NCBI GenBank assembly: GCA_039619475.1 | Contig: CM077115.1 | Span: forward strand, 37,894,083-37,958,082 | DNA from: Icerya purchasi | Lineage: Eukaryota > Arthropoda > Insecta > Hemiptera > Monophlebidae | DNA: 64,000 nucleotides | Direction of reading: 5' to 3' | Shown here: positions 1 through 11,233 of the stretch, one piece after another | How the letters are laid out: every line of letters starts with the position of its first letter | How positions within the stretch are numbered: the first letter of the stretch is position 1 | The notes under the pieces: model-generated | What the model was told of the DNA's origin: nothing | Database searches by the model: none | What the model saw: only the letters and a program-made list of their open reading frames with translations | Program-made: the position numbers and the translations under genes

Positions 1-10
1 GTTTCTTTTC

Positions 11-620
11 ATGGCTAGCAGTTTAGTGAAATTAGTCAACAATTTGCTCGATAGTTCCTTTTATTATACAATAAGTAATACATTATCACTCGATTTGACC
101 CCTATGATACAGGGAAAGAACGTTTTTCTGCATTCATATGTACCTCTGTGGGAAAATTACTCACATACATTGAATGTTTTGAAGTCACTTAAGGTTCAAA
201 CACGCGTTGAGTATAGTGACGTATGTTTTAGAATAGGTGTATTACTTCTCACTGATGTTTTTAAGAACTTTAGGAGTGTTTGCTATAAGATTTACAATTT
301 GATCCTGCCTGGAGTTTCGCTATTCCTGGATTAGCATTTCAAGCGATGTTAAAGTTGACATGGATGCAATTGGGGTATTTTAGCAGATTATGATACAGCT
401 CTCTTCTTTGGACGCAAGGTATTATATGTCGTAAAATTTTATTGTAAGGTTAAAAATGCGTAGGTAAATAGTTGAAATAATGGTAGTAATGATAATAAAA
501 ATAGTACTAGCACTAATGATGCTCAATAATACAGATGAAACTTTTACAGCATATTTCAGTGTGAATAACTTATATGGCTAGCCACTTCCTACGGGTGGTT
601 TTTCAGTCAGAATAAAATAT
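11..620 (+). pseudogene. Polinton/Maverick-type DNA polymerase B remnant
   Basis: A protein-primed family-B DNA polymerase, the replicative enzyme of Polinton/Maverick elements, is recognisable in pieces. An open stretch at 11-334 contains YSDVCFRIGVLLLTDVF followed by NFRSVC, the form that usually precedes the 'YYTAPGL' segment in this family. The next pieces are in shifted frames: LADYDTALFF near 380-410 and VNNLYG...PLPTGGF near 555-605, which match the family's 'DANNLYGWAMSQPLPTGGF' block in the right order. Stops and frame changes show it is dead. The window starts inside it, so more may lie upstream. No Polinton integrase, capsid gene or terminal repeat was seen. The assignment rests on motif order recognised by eye. 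Confidence 0.6.
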
Positions 621-1587
621 TTCAATAAGATATTGCGAGTATTTCTGATAATAGTCCTATTAAAGTTGTATGCTCGAGGTGGAATTAAAGTATCTTTCAA
701 ATTTGTAATTGACAGATAATAATTTACTTTTATGCTCCAAGGCTAAAACAATTGAAACATGTGAGAAATTAGCTAATATATTAGAAAATAAATGTAATTA
801 CATTATTCGCTGCAGCAATCAAGCAATTTTTTAGTGCTAAAACTGCAACAAATGCATTGAGTAATTCGTTTAAATTACTCGGCTGTTTAAAGCCTTATAC
901 TGATTTAAACACTCTGCAGAAAAAGGCCGAAAAGACTATTTTAAATATTAACAAATTAAAATGTTTGAATTTTATTACACTTAATATGTAAGATGAGCAA
1001 AGGCCGGGTAACGTGGCCATTTTGAGCAAGTACTAACTTTTGATCGGCTGGTGTCATGAAACATACACTATTATACTACTAATAATGATGTTTTAAACCT
1101 CCGTACCAAGTTCAACAAAGCTAAGGAAAATTAACTTAGATAGAACGAAAAGAGATGTCACGAATACAAGGACTCTGACTAACTAACCTTATTCGTATCT
1201 AAAATGAGACATTTTGGCAGTAATTAGTTGTTGAAAAGTAGTCTCCTCCCAGTCACTTTGGGAATTGTGTGGTACAGGCTGCTCTTTGAGGAGGTAAATC
1301 AACCACTGCAATGTATTAAATTAGGCCTGAAAAAGCACATAGCGCTAAAGTTGAAGTAGAAGACATTCAGGCAAGGGCAACAGCACTGCTAGATTTGCTA
1401 CCAGTATCTTCTTCACACAACTCTCAGGTAACCAGGAATCCCTAGGGCTCTAGAAACTGGGAAACCAGTGGTTATCTTGACAATGGATGCAGATGAGTTC
1501 GATCAACTTTAAGTGACGGCACAATTGTACACTATGCGCTCTGTGATAAACCCTTTGGAATTTCTTAAGAAGTTCTAATAGGTTAAT

Positions 1588-2540
1588 TTGTTCATACGCA
1601 TATTCAGTGGTTGCCTGGCAACAGGACACTTCCCCATTTGTTTAATATTAAAGTCGGCAGATAGAGATTCGAACAGTCCCAAGTCAAATCAGCCAATAAG
1701 TCGCCTTCCAGTCATGTGTAAATATTCGTTGCATGGATTCTTTTGTTTAACATCGATTGTATTGGCCTAAAGGAGCTTATTTAGTTACATCTGTAGATGA
1801 TGTGGTTATATGTTGGACAGCAATACATATAGTGGATCTGACTGCAAAATTTTTATGAAAAACAGCTTGATGCGCAGTACTACCAAATCAGTTATTATTT
1901 TGCTTAACATCAAGCTTGACTGAAAATCCAACCTAGAAAATCAGAGATAACAAGGTTGGCATAGGGTACCGTAAAGTTATTCTTTAGCCAAGTATAACTG
2001 ATGAACAAATTCAGAAAGTTGGTGCGAAGAAACAAAATTCCACTCTGCCGGTTATGTGGCAAGGAAATGGGAGTCGAGCTTTAGCACTATAAAAACAGTT
2101 TTCAAGGGTACTATTGAGACAGTAGTGTCGTACTATGCCGGCGTTTTTGCATGATGTTTGAACAGTGTTAAGAGTCTTCGTCATTTGTTGGGATTTTCAC
2201 AAAGTGCCTTGTGTAAAATCGCAAGAACGTCTCCACTATATTTTCTGGTAAAGGGAAGGGCGAACTGTCTACCTGAGAAAAGAACAAGAAATACTGTGCT
2301 TCGACTAAGAAAATTCAGAAGAACCCCAGCGACTTGGAAGCGGACTGTAAGGAAAACGGTACTGCACAAATAGAATGTGGAGTAGCAGATGTCCGCAAAT
2401 GGACGAATCACGTACCGTTGTATTCTGTGTTCCCAGGACTGATAGTAAGGCGTTTTATGTGGACGGTCTTAAGCACAAGCTATCTCGCCATTTTCAACTT
2501 GAATCTAGTCTCTAAGCCATGCATCTACGATTTCTAGAAA
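1588..2540 (+). pseudogene. R1/Jockey-like LINE reverse transcriptase remnant
   Basis: Frame-broken pieces of a non-LTR retrotransposon reverse transcriptase. The piece at 1588-1770 reads CLATGHFPICL then SPKSNQPISRLPVMCK, the fingers block normally seen as 'GYFP..WK...YRPISLLPV.GK'. Near 1785-1810 the reading LVTSVDDVVIC resembles the catalytic Y/F-x-DD box. At about 2095-2370 the readings IETVVSYYAGVF and a Lys/Arg-rich stretch ending in two Trp-containing segments resemble the thumb and post-RT part of R1-clade proteins. The order is correct for a plus-strand LINE, but every piece is in a different frame. Bases 620-1580 upstream hold no certain domain. The 1588-1770 block is the firmest; the rest is weaker. 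Confidence 0.45.
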
Positions 2541-3044
2541 TTTACGGCGCAGCAGAGGGTTTCCTAACTGAACATTGCAGTCTGGGATTTCAGCGGATGC
2601 AGTTAGTCAGTGGCGGATGAGGAAGATTCAGGCCGCTTTACTCTTCCATGCGAATTTTGGTTTCAAAATGAGAGAACGTGCCAGTTTTTAATTTTTTTCA
2701 CTATAATAACTTAAGATAAGCACACTACCGTTGTCTGCTAAAGAAAATTAAACAGTAGTAAGTATACGATTAAGAGACCCATGATCAACGTATTATGTCA
2801 CGAAACGGTGTATCTGGGTAAATGTAGGAAAATAAATATTATTCGCAGTCTCTACCTTCCAGTGAATAATAATGTGTGACACTCTTTATACATATTACAC
2901 TGTGAGTTTATATTATAAGCTGACTCTGCTACATTTAGCTACAAGGTGAACAAAAGATCTCCACGCTTTATTTTAATCACTGCTATATTCGTCACTTTTA
3001 ATTACAACTCCAATATAAACCTGCACCTTTACACACTTTAGTTG

Positions 3045-3047
<3 letters not shown>
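2541..3047. other. no gene recognised
   Basis: No coding or structural signal was found apart from CAGTGGCGGA at 2609-2618. That string matches the first ten bases of the hAT-type miniature element at 5257, so it may be an orphan terminus. No matching second end was located. Confidence 0.3.

Positions 3048-3079
<32 letters not shown>
3048..3079. repeat. (TTA)n microsatellite
   Basis: About ten to eleven tandem TTA/TAT triplets. Such tracts often mark old LINE tails in insects. A minus-strand LINE remnant begins about 50 bases to the right, so this may be its tail, but that is inference. Confidence 0.85.
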
Positions 3080-3128
3080 TTACCGGTTGAGTCAACAAAA
3101 AGTAACTATCCGGAATCAGTACGAGAGA

Positions 3129-3401
3129 TTAATTTAAGGATATAATGAAGGAAGATGGGATTGCGGCAAATGGTAAAGAAGGAAAGTTTGGAATGTAATA
3201 ATTATTAAAGGGAATGAAAAATCCAAATTCCAATAAATGCGAACATCGAACATTGCGTTCAGAAGTTAGGCATTCGAAAATGTGATGTAAATCACAAATG
3301 AAGGTTGGATCATCAGGATGTAGAGAGCAGTGTGCGCAAAGATGTAACAAAGGAAAAATGGTGAGGAGATGATGAAAGAAAAGTATGATTGTAGTAGACA
3401 A
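3129..3401 (-). pseudogene. LINE C-terminal remnant (CCHC domain)
   Basis: On the minus strand this 90-residue open stretch contains CAHC, then CDLHHIFEC, which resembles the Cys-Cys-His-Cys domain at the C-terminus of R1/I/Jockey-type LINE proteins (usual form C-x2-C...DxDHxxFxC). Only this tail is left; no RT or RNase H was seen beside it. The same D-x-x-H-x-x-F-x-C signature recurs on the minus strand at 23.8-24.1 kb and 26.7-27.0 kb and on the plus strand at 4.8-5.0 kb, so one abundant family may have seeded all four. It lies in the presumed MGAT4 intron. Confidence 0.5.
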
Positions 3402-4039
3402 TAAATGTTGGAAACGATAAAAAAGTTTTAATATAGCGAATAGAAAGGAAGGTGGATAGGTGAATTATTAGAGTTAAGATTTGATAATAAGGTAGTATAA
3501 ATATTTGATCAGAGTCTGTAGTGATATTTCTTGCAAAGGGATAAAATATTATTTGTTGCGTCTTTCTTATCCGTGAAATGCGTTGAACGAATTGCCTGCC
3601 GCTTTGTTTCTCCTAATTTTCTGCATGATTAGAAATGTATAAAAAATCAGCATAAATGGAGTGTACAAGGAAAATTCTAAGGACAAAAGAGATGGAAAGA
3701 GGCAGCTTTTTTTGTTCCATCATTAAATGCACGCATAGTATTACGAATTATTTTTATAATTAAAACGTAAATCACAAAAAAAGTAAATGAACAAATGAAA
3801 ATGTAATGATTAATAATTCGAATTTAAACTTTGAATAATACCGGTATTAATTAAAAATGAAATTGTTTCATTCAGATAAATAAAACGGAACCTTGTTTCA
3901 GAATTATAAAATCCGATACATGCTTACATGTATAAAAATTAATTTTTGTCTCAATATGTACTTCTGTATGTTCGTGCTTCATTTGAATGCTCTGACAAAT
4001 TGTTAACTTCGTGATTTTCATGTTTGTAGGGTAGAAAAG

Positions 4040-4467
4040 GTGGAAAAGGTATTGCACAAGTTTCCAATAGATGCCGTTCGAATAAAGTACAGTGACAATC
4101 AAAGGTTAGGGAATAAATTTAAAAAATTGGTATTTATTTCACAAACGAAATCGTATGTTGAACGGTCAAGAGTGAGAACACCAAATAATTTTATTTATTT
4201 ACTCGTCAGGAGACACAACAAAAATTTATTTTCTATACACGGGGATTGTTAGAAGAATTCAAAAAGCGGTCAGCTCTGCCTTTCCCTATAAATGTCGAAA
4301 GAAGTGTTTTGTACAAGACCCTGCAAAAAGTTAGATTAACTAATTACCTTGCTCATATTTGCAGTAACTTTCATCGTCAAAATAGAAGTGTTGGCTCAAA
4401 CTTAAATACACATGTTGCTGAATTTATGCTGTACAACCAAATAAAAGTATTCCTCGAGAAACATTGA
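4040..4467 (+). other. two short unexplained open stretches
   Basis: Two consecutive plus-strand open stretches (4040-4252 and 4246-4467) overlap by a few bases in different frames and together would make about 140 residues. The second has ordinary composition, including LEEFKKRSALPFPINVE and YKTLQKVRLTNYLAHICSN. That is more protein-like than the low-complexity frames elsewhere in this window. I do not recognise the family. It could be a decayed TE protein or chance. Confidence 0.2.
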
Positions 4468-4739
4468 AAAAGTCTTAATTAAAATAAAAATACTCCCTTC
4501 TAACTACTGTATATCGAAAAAGCTCTAATGCACATCACTTTCCGCATTTAAAGATAGTGTGTATCTGTGTAATTACTTTTTGTGTGTCACCGGAACCAAG
4601 TGTCGCTTTTTACCGCCTTTGTACGGGACACACCAACATCGCTCATGGCGGTCACGTTTTTTCTAAGATTTTAGTCGAAATCAAAAGAATTCTACAATTT
4701 TAAAATTTGTTCTTGGCTCTATTATTTTCCTACCCTTAA

Positions 4740-5130
4740 ACGTTTTTTTCATTATTGCTATCTGCCGTCTACTGTTCAATCATACTTTGCTCCTACCCTC
4801 ACGGTATCGTTTTGCTCTTTCCTCGTCACCTTATTGTCCTTTACAATCTGGCGACTGTTCTTTCGTTTGTGATTCTGACCACGTGCTGTTTCAATGTTCC
4901 AGTCTTTTCTCTGAACGTAATATGCTGTACCGCTGTACGTTCAGCTATTAAAGCCGAATTTTCCTACTCCATATAATGCTTCCTATATCTTAGCTCTGCC
5001 GTCATCAAAGATTGCCTCTTTTCTTTCATCAATTTCTGACCGGATTAAAATTTAATTTCTAATAAAGTCCAATTGTCCTGAGTAGCTGCCCTTGGTTGGC
5101 CAACCGCCCCTCCAAAAAATGTTCAGGTCC
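4740..5130 (+). pseudogene. LINE 3' remnant (CCHC domain and 3' UTR)
   Basis: Reading across frames near 4868-4905 gives DSDHVLFQCS, followed in another frame by ERNMLYRC. This is the D-x-D-H-x-x-F-x-C signature of the C-terminal zinc domain of I/R1/Jockey LINE proteins. About 200 bases of apparent 3' UTR follow. Several frameshifts are needed, so the copy is dead. No target-site duplication or poly(A) tail could be fixed. Confidence 0.45.
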
Positions 5131-5248
5131 TTACCTCTAAAAATTTATTTTTTTTAATATTATTATTTGCAATTGTGTTTTTAGATTTAAAAATGAAGCT
5201 TAGCATTTAAATATTTTTTATTGTTCGAGTCGATGAAATAACTGCAAC

Positions 5249-5256
5249 GTAGATAT
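5249..5256 (+). repeat. target-site duplication, left copy
   Basis: The octamer GTAGATAT directly before the element is repeated exactly at 6050-6057 directly after it. Eight bases is the hAT superfamily length. Confidence 0.85.
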
Positions 5257-6049
5257 CAGTGGCGGACTAAGCCCGTCAGGGGCCCGGGGCGGCAAAGCTG
5301 AATGAGGCCTCTGGTTTAAGAAGTTGATGTTATAATTTTACAATCATTTTATTCCGTTCACATTTGTATGTATAAGTGTTTATGTTTATTTAGTTAAAAT
5401 CTTGCAGGTGAAATTTAAATTCAACTTAAATAAACATAAATAGAATATGGATATGGATGAAGAAAATAGAATACGAATCGATCGGCAAAAAAAAAAAAAA
5501 CAATTAGTAAAAATAAAGTAATAGATAGTTTTTATTTTCAGTAAGTATGTAGCTATTTTATAGCATATTATATGTGTTTTCGTGCCTTCATTTTACTGAA
5601 CACCTCAGTAACTCCAGTGAAATAAATTTCTTTTGAAACTTAACTTTCAATTGAAAGCACGGACATTACTATCTATATTATCTATAATGATATAAGATAA
5701 GCTTTAGCAAAGGGCCGAGGATAGTAAAAAAGGAGGTACGAAGTGCAATACATAAGTGAAACTGGAACGAAAACTGTATAGACATTAGAAAGATTAGCGG
5801 TAGTAGTAATTTTATTTTAAAGATCGTAAATTACTGGTACAGGCTGTATTTATTTATTCGTACTTCATCTGTACGGGATGATATTTGGATGGGACCTCGC
5901 AACTCCGAACCATCTCTTACATAGGTACTAAGCATATTTTTAAAGCTTTGTTTAGGATTTGGTTAAGGGAACAATGAGGCGTTTGGAGGCCCCCAGGACC
6001 AGATGCTCGGGGCGGGCTGCCCCTTCCGCCCCCCGTTAGTCCGCCGCAG
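5257..6049. mobile_element. hAT-type non-autonomous element (793 bp)
   Basis: The element starts CAGTGGCGGACTAA and ends TTAGTCCGCCGCAG, imperfect terminal inverted repeats (12 of 14 match) with the CAG/CTG ends and GGCGGA core often seen in hAT elements. It is bracketed by an exact 8-bp duplication, GTAGATAT. The subterminal 30-50 bases at each end are GC-rich (runs such as GGGGCCCGGGGCGGC), unlike the AT-rich interior. No hAT transposase coding sequence is visible inside, so it would depend on a transposase supplied elsewhere. It lies in the presumed MGAT4 intron. Confidence 0.85.
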
Positions 6050-6057
6050 GTAGATAT
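6050..6057 (+). repeat. target-site duplication, right copy
   Basis: Exact repeat of GTAGATAT (5249-5256) flanking the hAT-type element. Confidence 0.85.
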
Positions 6058-6750
6058 ATAAATGTTATTTAAATACTCGGCTTCCTAATGGAAGAGTAGA
6101 AGAGTAGAAGTATTACGTTTTTCCTTATTATGTCCTAAACCGAGTTTTATAATGGATTTAACATGTAATACCCGGAATTCTGAAATATCCTTAATTAGAT
6201 TGCTGTGAATAACGCTTTACCTCACTTGCTGTCAAATATTCGACTATTTATTTTCTTTTTTTAAATATGTCCTTTTCTCCTGTACGCTTAATGTCATTTT
6301 ACTCATGCTCTTCTGTCGTAGGATTGCGCACCACTTTATATTAAACGTTAGTATTATTTATGGTTTCCTATGGCTAGTACAGTAAAAAAAAGGACCAAAA
6401 AAAGAAAAAAAAACTTTCGTTCTTGGCAGTAAAAAAAAAGAAAAATAAGGAAAAAAACGATCAATTCTGCATTATTTTTAATGGTTACAAACTACACATA
6501 CGCGCGTTTACTTAGAACAAAATTCATCTTATTTCTTCCATAATTTCACTTCTTACAAGTATGTGTGATCTTCAACCCCCTAATTTTAGCAGAAACAATC
6601 GGATATATAATATTGCGAAAAATTTCATAATTAATCATACTTGTATACATTTGTATGGTTTTAACTAGATTGAAATTTCCGAAACGTTTTTAAATTTCGT
6701 TATTAAAAAAACACAATAATTAGTAATAATAACCGTTAAAATAAATTTAC

Positions 6751-7071
6751 CTTCAGAACGGCCCCTGGACAAGCAAAATGCTGGTTGCAAACTAGAAGGA
6801 TCCCATACTAAATGAGGCAAAAAATTATAGATGGATGGTACGGTAACTGCAGATTTACTACTAAAAACCGACAACGAGTTGTTAGAGTTAGTAGCGTTAA
6901 ATAATTTATTAGTAGTTTCATTCTTTGGACTGGAGCTGGAGTATTGATTTAGCATTCTACTTAGTCTGTTCATGTACTGACTATTCATTTCGTGTAACAT
7001 ATTCAAATATTGCAGTTTAACTTTTAATTCTCCGAGATTTCTTAATATCGCTTTTTCATGTTCATTCATTT
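6751..7071 (-). CDS. MGAT4: MGAT4-like GlcNAc-transferase IV, second coding exon
   Basis: The exon encodes residues 35-141 of a type II Golgi glycosyltransferase. N-acetylglucosaminyltransferase IV adds beta-1,4 GlcNAc to the alpha-1,3-mannose arm of N-glycans. The N-terminal half (EHEKAILRNLGELKVKLQ onward) is a heptad-rich stem likely to form a coiled coil. A Ser/Asn-rich linker follows, then VPSIYNFLPHL and SLQPAFCLSRGRSEG, matching the conserved block just before the catalytic domain of MGAT4A/B. The acceptor is ...AATTACAG at 7072 and the donor is GAAG|GTAAAT at 6751/6750, leaving phase 1. The next exon (expected to start with the V-S-I-V-x-G-I-P-T-V-K-R-E block) was not found between 1 and 6750, so it lies outside the window. 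Family assignment is strong; the A/B/C-type paralogue cannot be told. Confidence 0.82.
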
Positions 7072-7579
7072 CTGTAATTCAAAAAACAAAATAAATAAAT
7101 AAAATCAAAAAGCTTTAAAACAATAAATATAAATCCATCTTTGCGCTATTATATTAACCCTTTGTTTAGAATTAAATTATGATGTATTTTATCTTTTTAT
7201 TTAATTTATTGGATTTAATTTATAATTTTTATTATCGATTATCGTTTATCATATATATATATACAACTTTTAAATTATAAATTAAAATTGTTACAATGAA
7301 TATACGTTACTTTAAAACATATTAGGATCTTATTTTAAATAAAATATTTTCGGTTAGGTAGGTAATTTCTTAATTTAAATTAACTTGATATATATATATA
7401 TATGTACATTTGCCTATTCAAATTATATCTTTGTAATTATTTAAATTCAGATATTTTTTTAGTGTTATTATGGAAGAAAAATATGATAAAAACACATATG
7501 ATTTTTTCTATTGTAAACAAGTTTAAAATAGTATTCAACAACAAGAAAAAGAAGTTATAATATATTGCGATATAATTAC
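7072..7579 (-). other. MGAT4-like gene, intron 1 of the coding part
   Basis: The minus strand begins GTAATT (7579) and ends TTGAATTACAG (7072). The 508-bp intron is AT-rich with a short (AT)n run. Splicing joins CCA-G with AA-ATG, giving E-M-N-E without a frame break. An unspliced reading runs on into a hydrophobic low-complexity tail, which is an artefact. Confidence 0.75.
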
Positions 7580-7682
7580 CTGGTTCTTGACAAATACAGA
7601 AAATAGTAGCGCATGCAAAAAGAATACCAGCACCGATTAATGCATATTTTTTTCTTGATGCAGTGAATAAGTTACCAAACAT
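7580..7682 (-). CDS. MGAT4: MGAT4-like GlcNAc-transferase IV, first coding exon
   Basis: The exon encodes the N-terminal 34 residues and one base of the next codon. MFGNLFTASRKK is a short basic cytoplasmic tail, and YALIGAGILFACATIFCIC is a hydrophobic signal anchor, as expected for a type II Golgi membrane enzyme. The donor is CCAG|GTAATT at 7580/7579. The ATG at 7682 is chosen because it gives the tail-plus-anchor layout of the family and no in-frame coding sequence is evident upstream. A 5' UTR exon boundary may lie a few bases before it (AAATAG|AGAATG) but the pyrimidine tract is poor. Transcription must start at higher coordinates; no promoter could be assigned. Confidence 0.8.
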
Positions 7683-7689
7683 TCTCTAT

Positions 7690-9595
7690 TTACAAAAGTT
7701 TAATTAATTAACAAAATTCGAGAAAATATTAAAACAATATTATTTATAGAACAACATTGGAGTTTAAAAATAAAAAAAAAAAAAACGGATAAATATGAAT
7801 ATTTTAATCAAAAAAACACCCTTAAGTTTGTTATTATAATAGTAATTAAATTCAACTAACAAGATTAAATGTATTTATTTTAAGTTGTATTCGAAGAAAT
7901 AAGTGTTTCAAAACACATCTTCGTAATTATGTAACCGAAAGAAAAATAAATGCCGAAGGAAAAACTGGATAAACTATGTCAAAACATTTTACTGTAACCA
8001 GAAGGGATGATAAAAAAATCGATTCGGTATTCTAAGTGAACAAACGTTTGCGTTGCCTGCAATTAATTATTTCTTTAGCTTTGTAAACAACAACGGAGTT
8101 TTTCTATTTAAAATTTGTTTAAATAACGTTGTTAATTTACAAACTACTTTTTAGAACAGTTTAAATATCAAGTAAATTCTACTTGTTTTAATGAAAAAAA
8201 TTAAAATTAGTTTTCAAAAGATGTAAAACATAGATGAAACTTTAATATAATGAAACATCATTAATTTTTCTTTTAAACAATTTCCAATCTTTTAAATTGT
8301 ACTTAAAAAGTAGGTATGCAAAACTTGTTTCTTTTTTTTTTTTATTTTTTAAATATGAAATATTAGATAATTGTTTATTTAAATATTTAAAATAATTGTT
8401 ATAAATTAAGTTTTTAATGAGTAAAAGAAATAAGATGAAACAATTTTTTATCATCATGTAAAATATATATTTCTAGAAAGTTTAAAAATGTTTTTTTACA
8501 ATGTTTAATAAAAAAGAAGTATTTTATAATTATGCTGATTTGTAATAAAAAATAATATTTAATAATAATTATAATTAATAGGCTTCTGTTTATAATGTAT
8601 TATTAATTTATTAATTTTAATTTCCCTTAAATTTCATTACTGTATAGTTATTTTTATCAGTTTCCTACAAAATTTAGTCTTCTATAATAAAATATAGTAT
8701 TTAAAATGTGAACATGATTCTTATGAATAATGTAATTTATAATATACTTGTACATATTAAAATACCTCTACTATATTCCATTTAATTATTTTTAAAATTT
8801 TTAAATAACAATTGTTATGGTCGTTATTAAAAATTGTATATACCTATTCTAAAATTCACTAAAATGTTTAAACACCCAAAACAGAAAATACTTTTTTTGT
8901 TCATTTTTAAAATTCTTTATTTTAGACAAAATAGAAACAAATTGTAACAGCATCTATAAATTATTATTTAGAAAAGAATAAAAATTAAAGAATTTTCATC
9001 AATCTGAATTGAAAAAATAAATTTAGTGTAAATGAATAAACATAAGTATTTAAAGTATAAAAAGTTATGATAATAATAATATAGTAACAAGACACTACAA
9101 ATGAACGTAAAAAACTAAGTCCACCTTTATTTTACTGTTAGTAAACAAAATATTGAATGCTTGTTGACCATGGTTTCCGCAAAATCAAATTAAATTCTTT
9201 AAAGTTATCATATTAATGTTACATTATCAAATCAATTTCCATTTTTTAATCGTCACGTTTTTTACTTTAATTTTCTTGAATTAATAATAATTTATTCGAT
9301 AGAAAAAAATACATGCAAAATCAAAACTTTTTAATTGCTGCCTAATTCATTTAAATTCGATTACGTTTTTACATTATGTTGGCATTCTATTATAAAATCT
9401 GTTACATTAAACTTTCAGAAACTTCGGAAGGCAAAAGTAAATGGATAAACTGTGAATAATATTCCGGACCCTTATTGCCAATTTTCCAAAAAAACACGTT
9501 CAATGTTTGTTGAATGAAATTAAAATTAATGGTAAGGACAAATTAGCTGGCTTAAGAAACCGACAAAAATGAAGCAAAGTTAATGGTAATAAGCA
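7690..9595. other. AT-rich non-coding stretch upstream of MGAT4
   Basis: About 1.9 kb of very AT-rich sequence with poly(A)/poly(T) runs. Short open stretches such as 8242-8457 (minus) are Lys/Asn/Phe-rich low complexity and unconvincing. It is either 5' flanking DNA or a 5' UTR intron of the minus-strand MGAT4-like gene. Confidence 0.5.
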
Positions 9596-9640
9596 GGCCT
9601 GTGCCCAGAATTTTGGAAGGGGGAGAGGGGTGATTTTTTT
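9596..9640. other. possible orphan hAT-like terminus
   Basis: CAGGCCTGTGCCCAG followed by a G-rich run resembles the CAG-plus-GC-rich subterminal layout of the two hAT-type elements in this window. The matching second end and 8-bp duplication were not found, so this is a weak call. Confidence 0.25.
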
Positions 9641-10577
9641 TTTACATATTTATTTTATAAATAACAATACATTTTTCACTAATATTCGTACTATTAATAA
9701 TTTCCATAATTCTGATTTATATATTAATAATTTACATAAATGAATTACCCGTATAAACATTAACAAAAATCACATATGTTATTCATTATACTCGTAATAA
9801 AAAATTTTGCATAAAATATTAATGAAGTACCTAAAAATATGGAGCATATTTTTTCTGGTTTCTTTTAATGGTAGGTAAGAATACCCTAAAAAATCATCAA
9901 TATTTATTTTAAATTTTTGATTTTTTTCAGATTTTTGTGTATTTATATCGACAGGCCCAGACAGGACTATGCAGTTGAAATACTTCAATTTACACTAGTT
10001 GTACATGAAAATTGAATTCAAGACTAGAAACCAAAATTCTTCAAGTAAAATGAGCTTTGACTGGTTATTACTATATCATCAACTTCATTATATGTTATGT
10101 ATCGTCGACGGTATCATGCAACATATAGAATCTGGACATCACAAGAATAGAATCGATTAAACGATTGAAATCTTTGAAATTGGCGACACAACATTTAAAC
10201 CAATACTTGCACAGGAAAATTTAAAAATGTCAGTAAAGAAATTTTTTCACTTTTTTTTCTTTTTGTTTTGCTAAGAATATAAACTGTAATGACAATTTAA
10301 AAAATTTAAGATTGATGAAGTAGATTTTAAAATGTTATGTAACATACAAACGCATATACAAAACCAGAAAATTTCAAAATAGGCAACTACAATGTTTAGC
10401 AATTTGAAAGAAAAAAATTCAACTGCTACCAGTTATGAAAGAAACAAAATCTAGTGAGTAGTGAAGGAGAAGGTAGAAAGTAAGATATAAATTACAAATA
10501 GATTTTAAAGGTAAGGCGCAAACGACAAGTATAATAAGTTTTCTTTTTTTTCCCTTTTTAATGGTTATAGCCAACAA

Positions 10578-10585
10578 GGATGACT
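10578..10585 (+). repeat. target-site duplication, left copy
   Basis: GGATGACT directly before the element; GGACGACT follows at 11234-11241, matching at 7 of 8 positions. Confidence 0.65.
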
Positions 10586-11233
10586 CAGGCTTGGATTTAA
10601 GGGGGGGGTCTAGGGGGCTGCAGCCCCGGGCCCCGCCTTATAGAGGAGCCTCCAAGAGACGCCTACTTCCGACATGTAATAAAAAATTAATCTATCATTT
10701 GTCATATACATCAAGTTTTTTTTTTTTTAAACGAATAAAATTAAATTTACAGGAGCAAGTGCATTTTTTAATACATTTATTTGTTAATAATTTTGTATTC
10801 ATTTTTATTTCTTCCTAGAGGAGGAAACTTCGTAATAGTAAAATTTTGAGTTTCATTAAAACGTACCAGAAATTTGTTTTGAGGTATAACGAGTCGGAAT
10901 CTACGTTTTTAGGAAATGTCTGTGTGAATGTGTGTGCGTGTGTACACGCGCAACACACGCACACACCCTATCCTTTTATGAAAATCTTTGGTTAAAATTT
11001 GCTGAAAAATTCATTGTTTAAAATTATATATATATATTTTTTGGCATCGAAAATTCTACCCATTGTCTATATGATATTTAGTTTTGTTTACATTAATAAT
11101 TATATGTTAATTCGTGAATTCAAAATAATATAAACTTAATTAAATTAAAGAAAATTTAGTTATTCTATAAAACTGATAATTTTGTCACTTCCGAAAAAGG
11201 CCCCTAATATTTCATACATTTAATTCGGGCCTG
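10586..11233. mobile_element. hAT-type non-autonomous element (648 bp)
   Basis: It starts CAGGCTTGGATTTAA and ends TTAATTCGGGCCTG; reversed, the right end reads CAGGCCCGAATTAA, an imperfect inverted terminal repeat. The left subterminal region has the G-run and GGGGGCTGCAGCCCCGGGCC palindrome, again the GC-rich subterminal style. Flanking octamers GGATGACT and GGACGACT agree at 7 of 8 bases, as expected for an aged hAT duplication. The interior includes a palindromic GT/CA-rich tract at about 10920-10968. No transposase is present. Confidence 0.72.

Noticed and set aside
6665..6750. Extension of the second MGAT4-like exon past GRSEG to a 134-residue ORF end
   Set aside because: The sequence turns hydrophobic and loses family similarity exactly at a GT donor, so this is intron read-through.
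8242..8457. 71-residue minus-strand ORF
   Set aside because: Lys/Asn/Leu-rich low complexity in AT-rich DNA; no motif.
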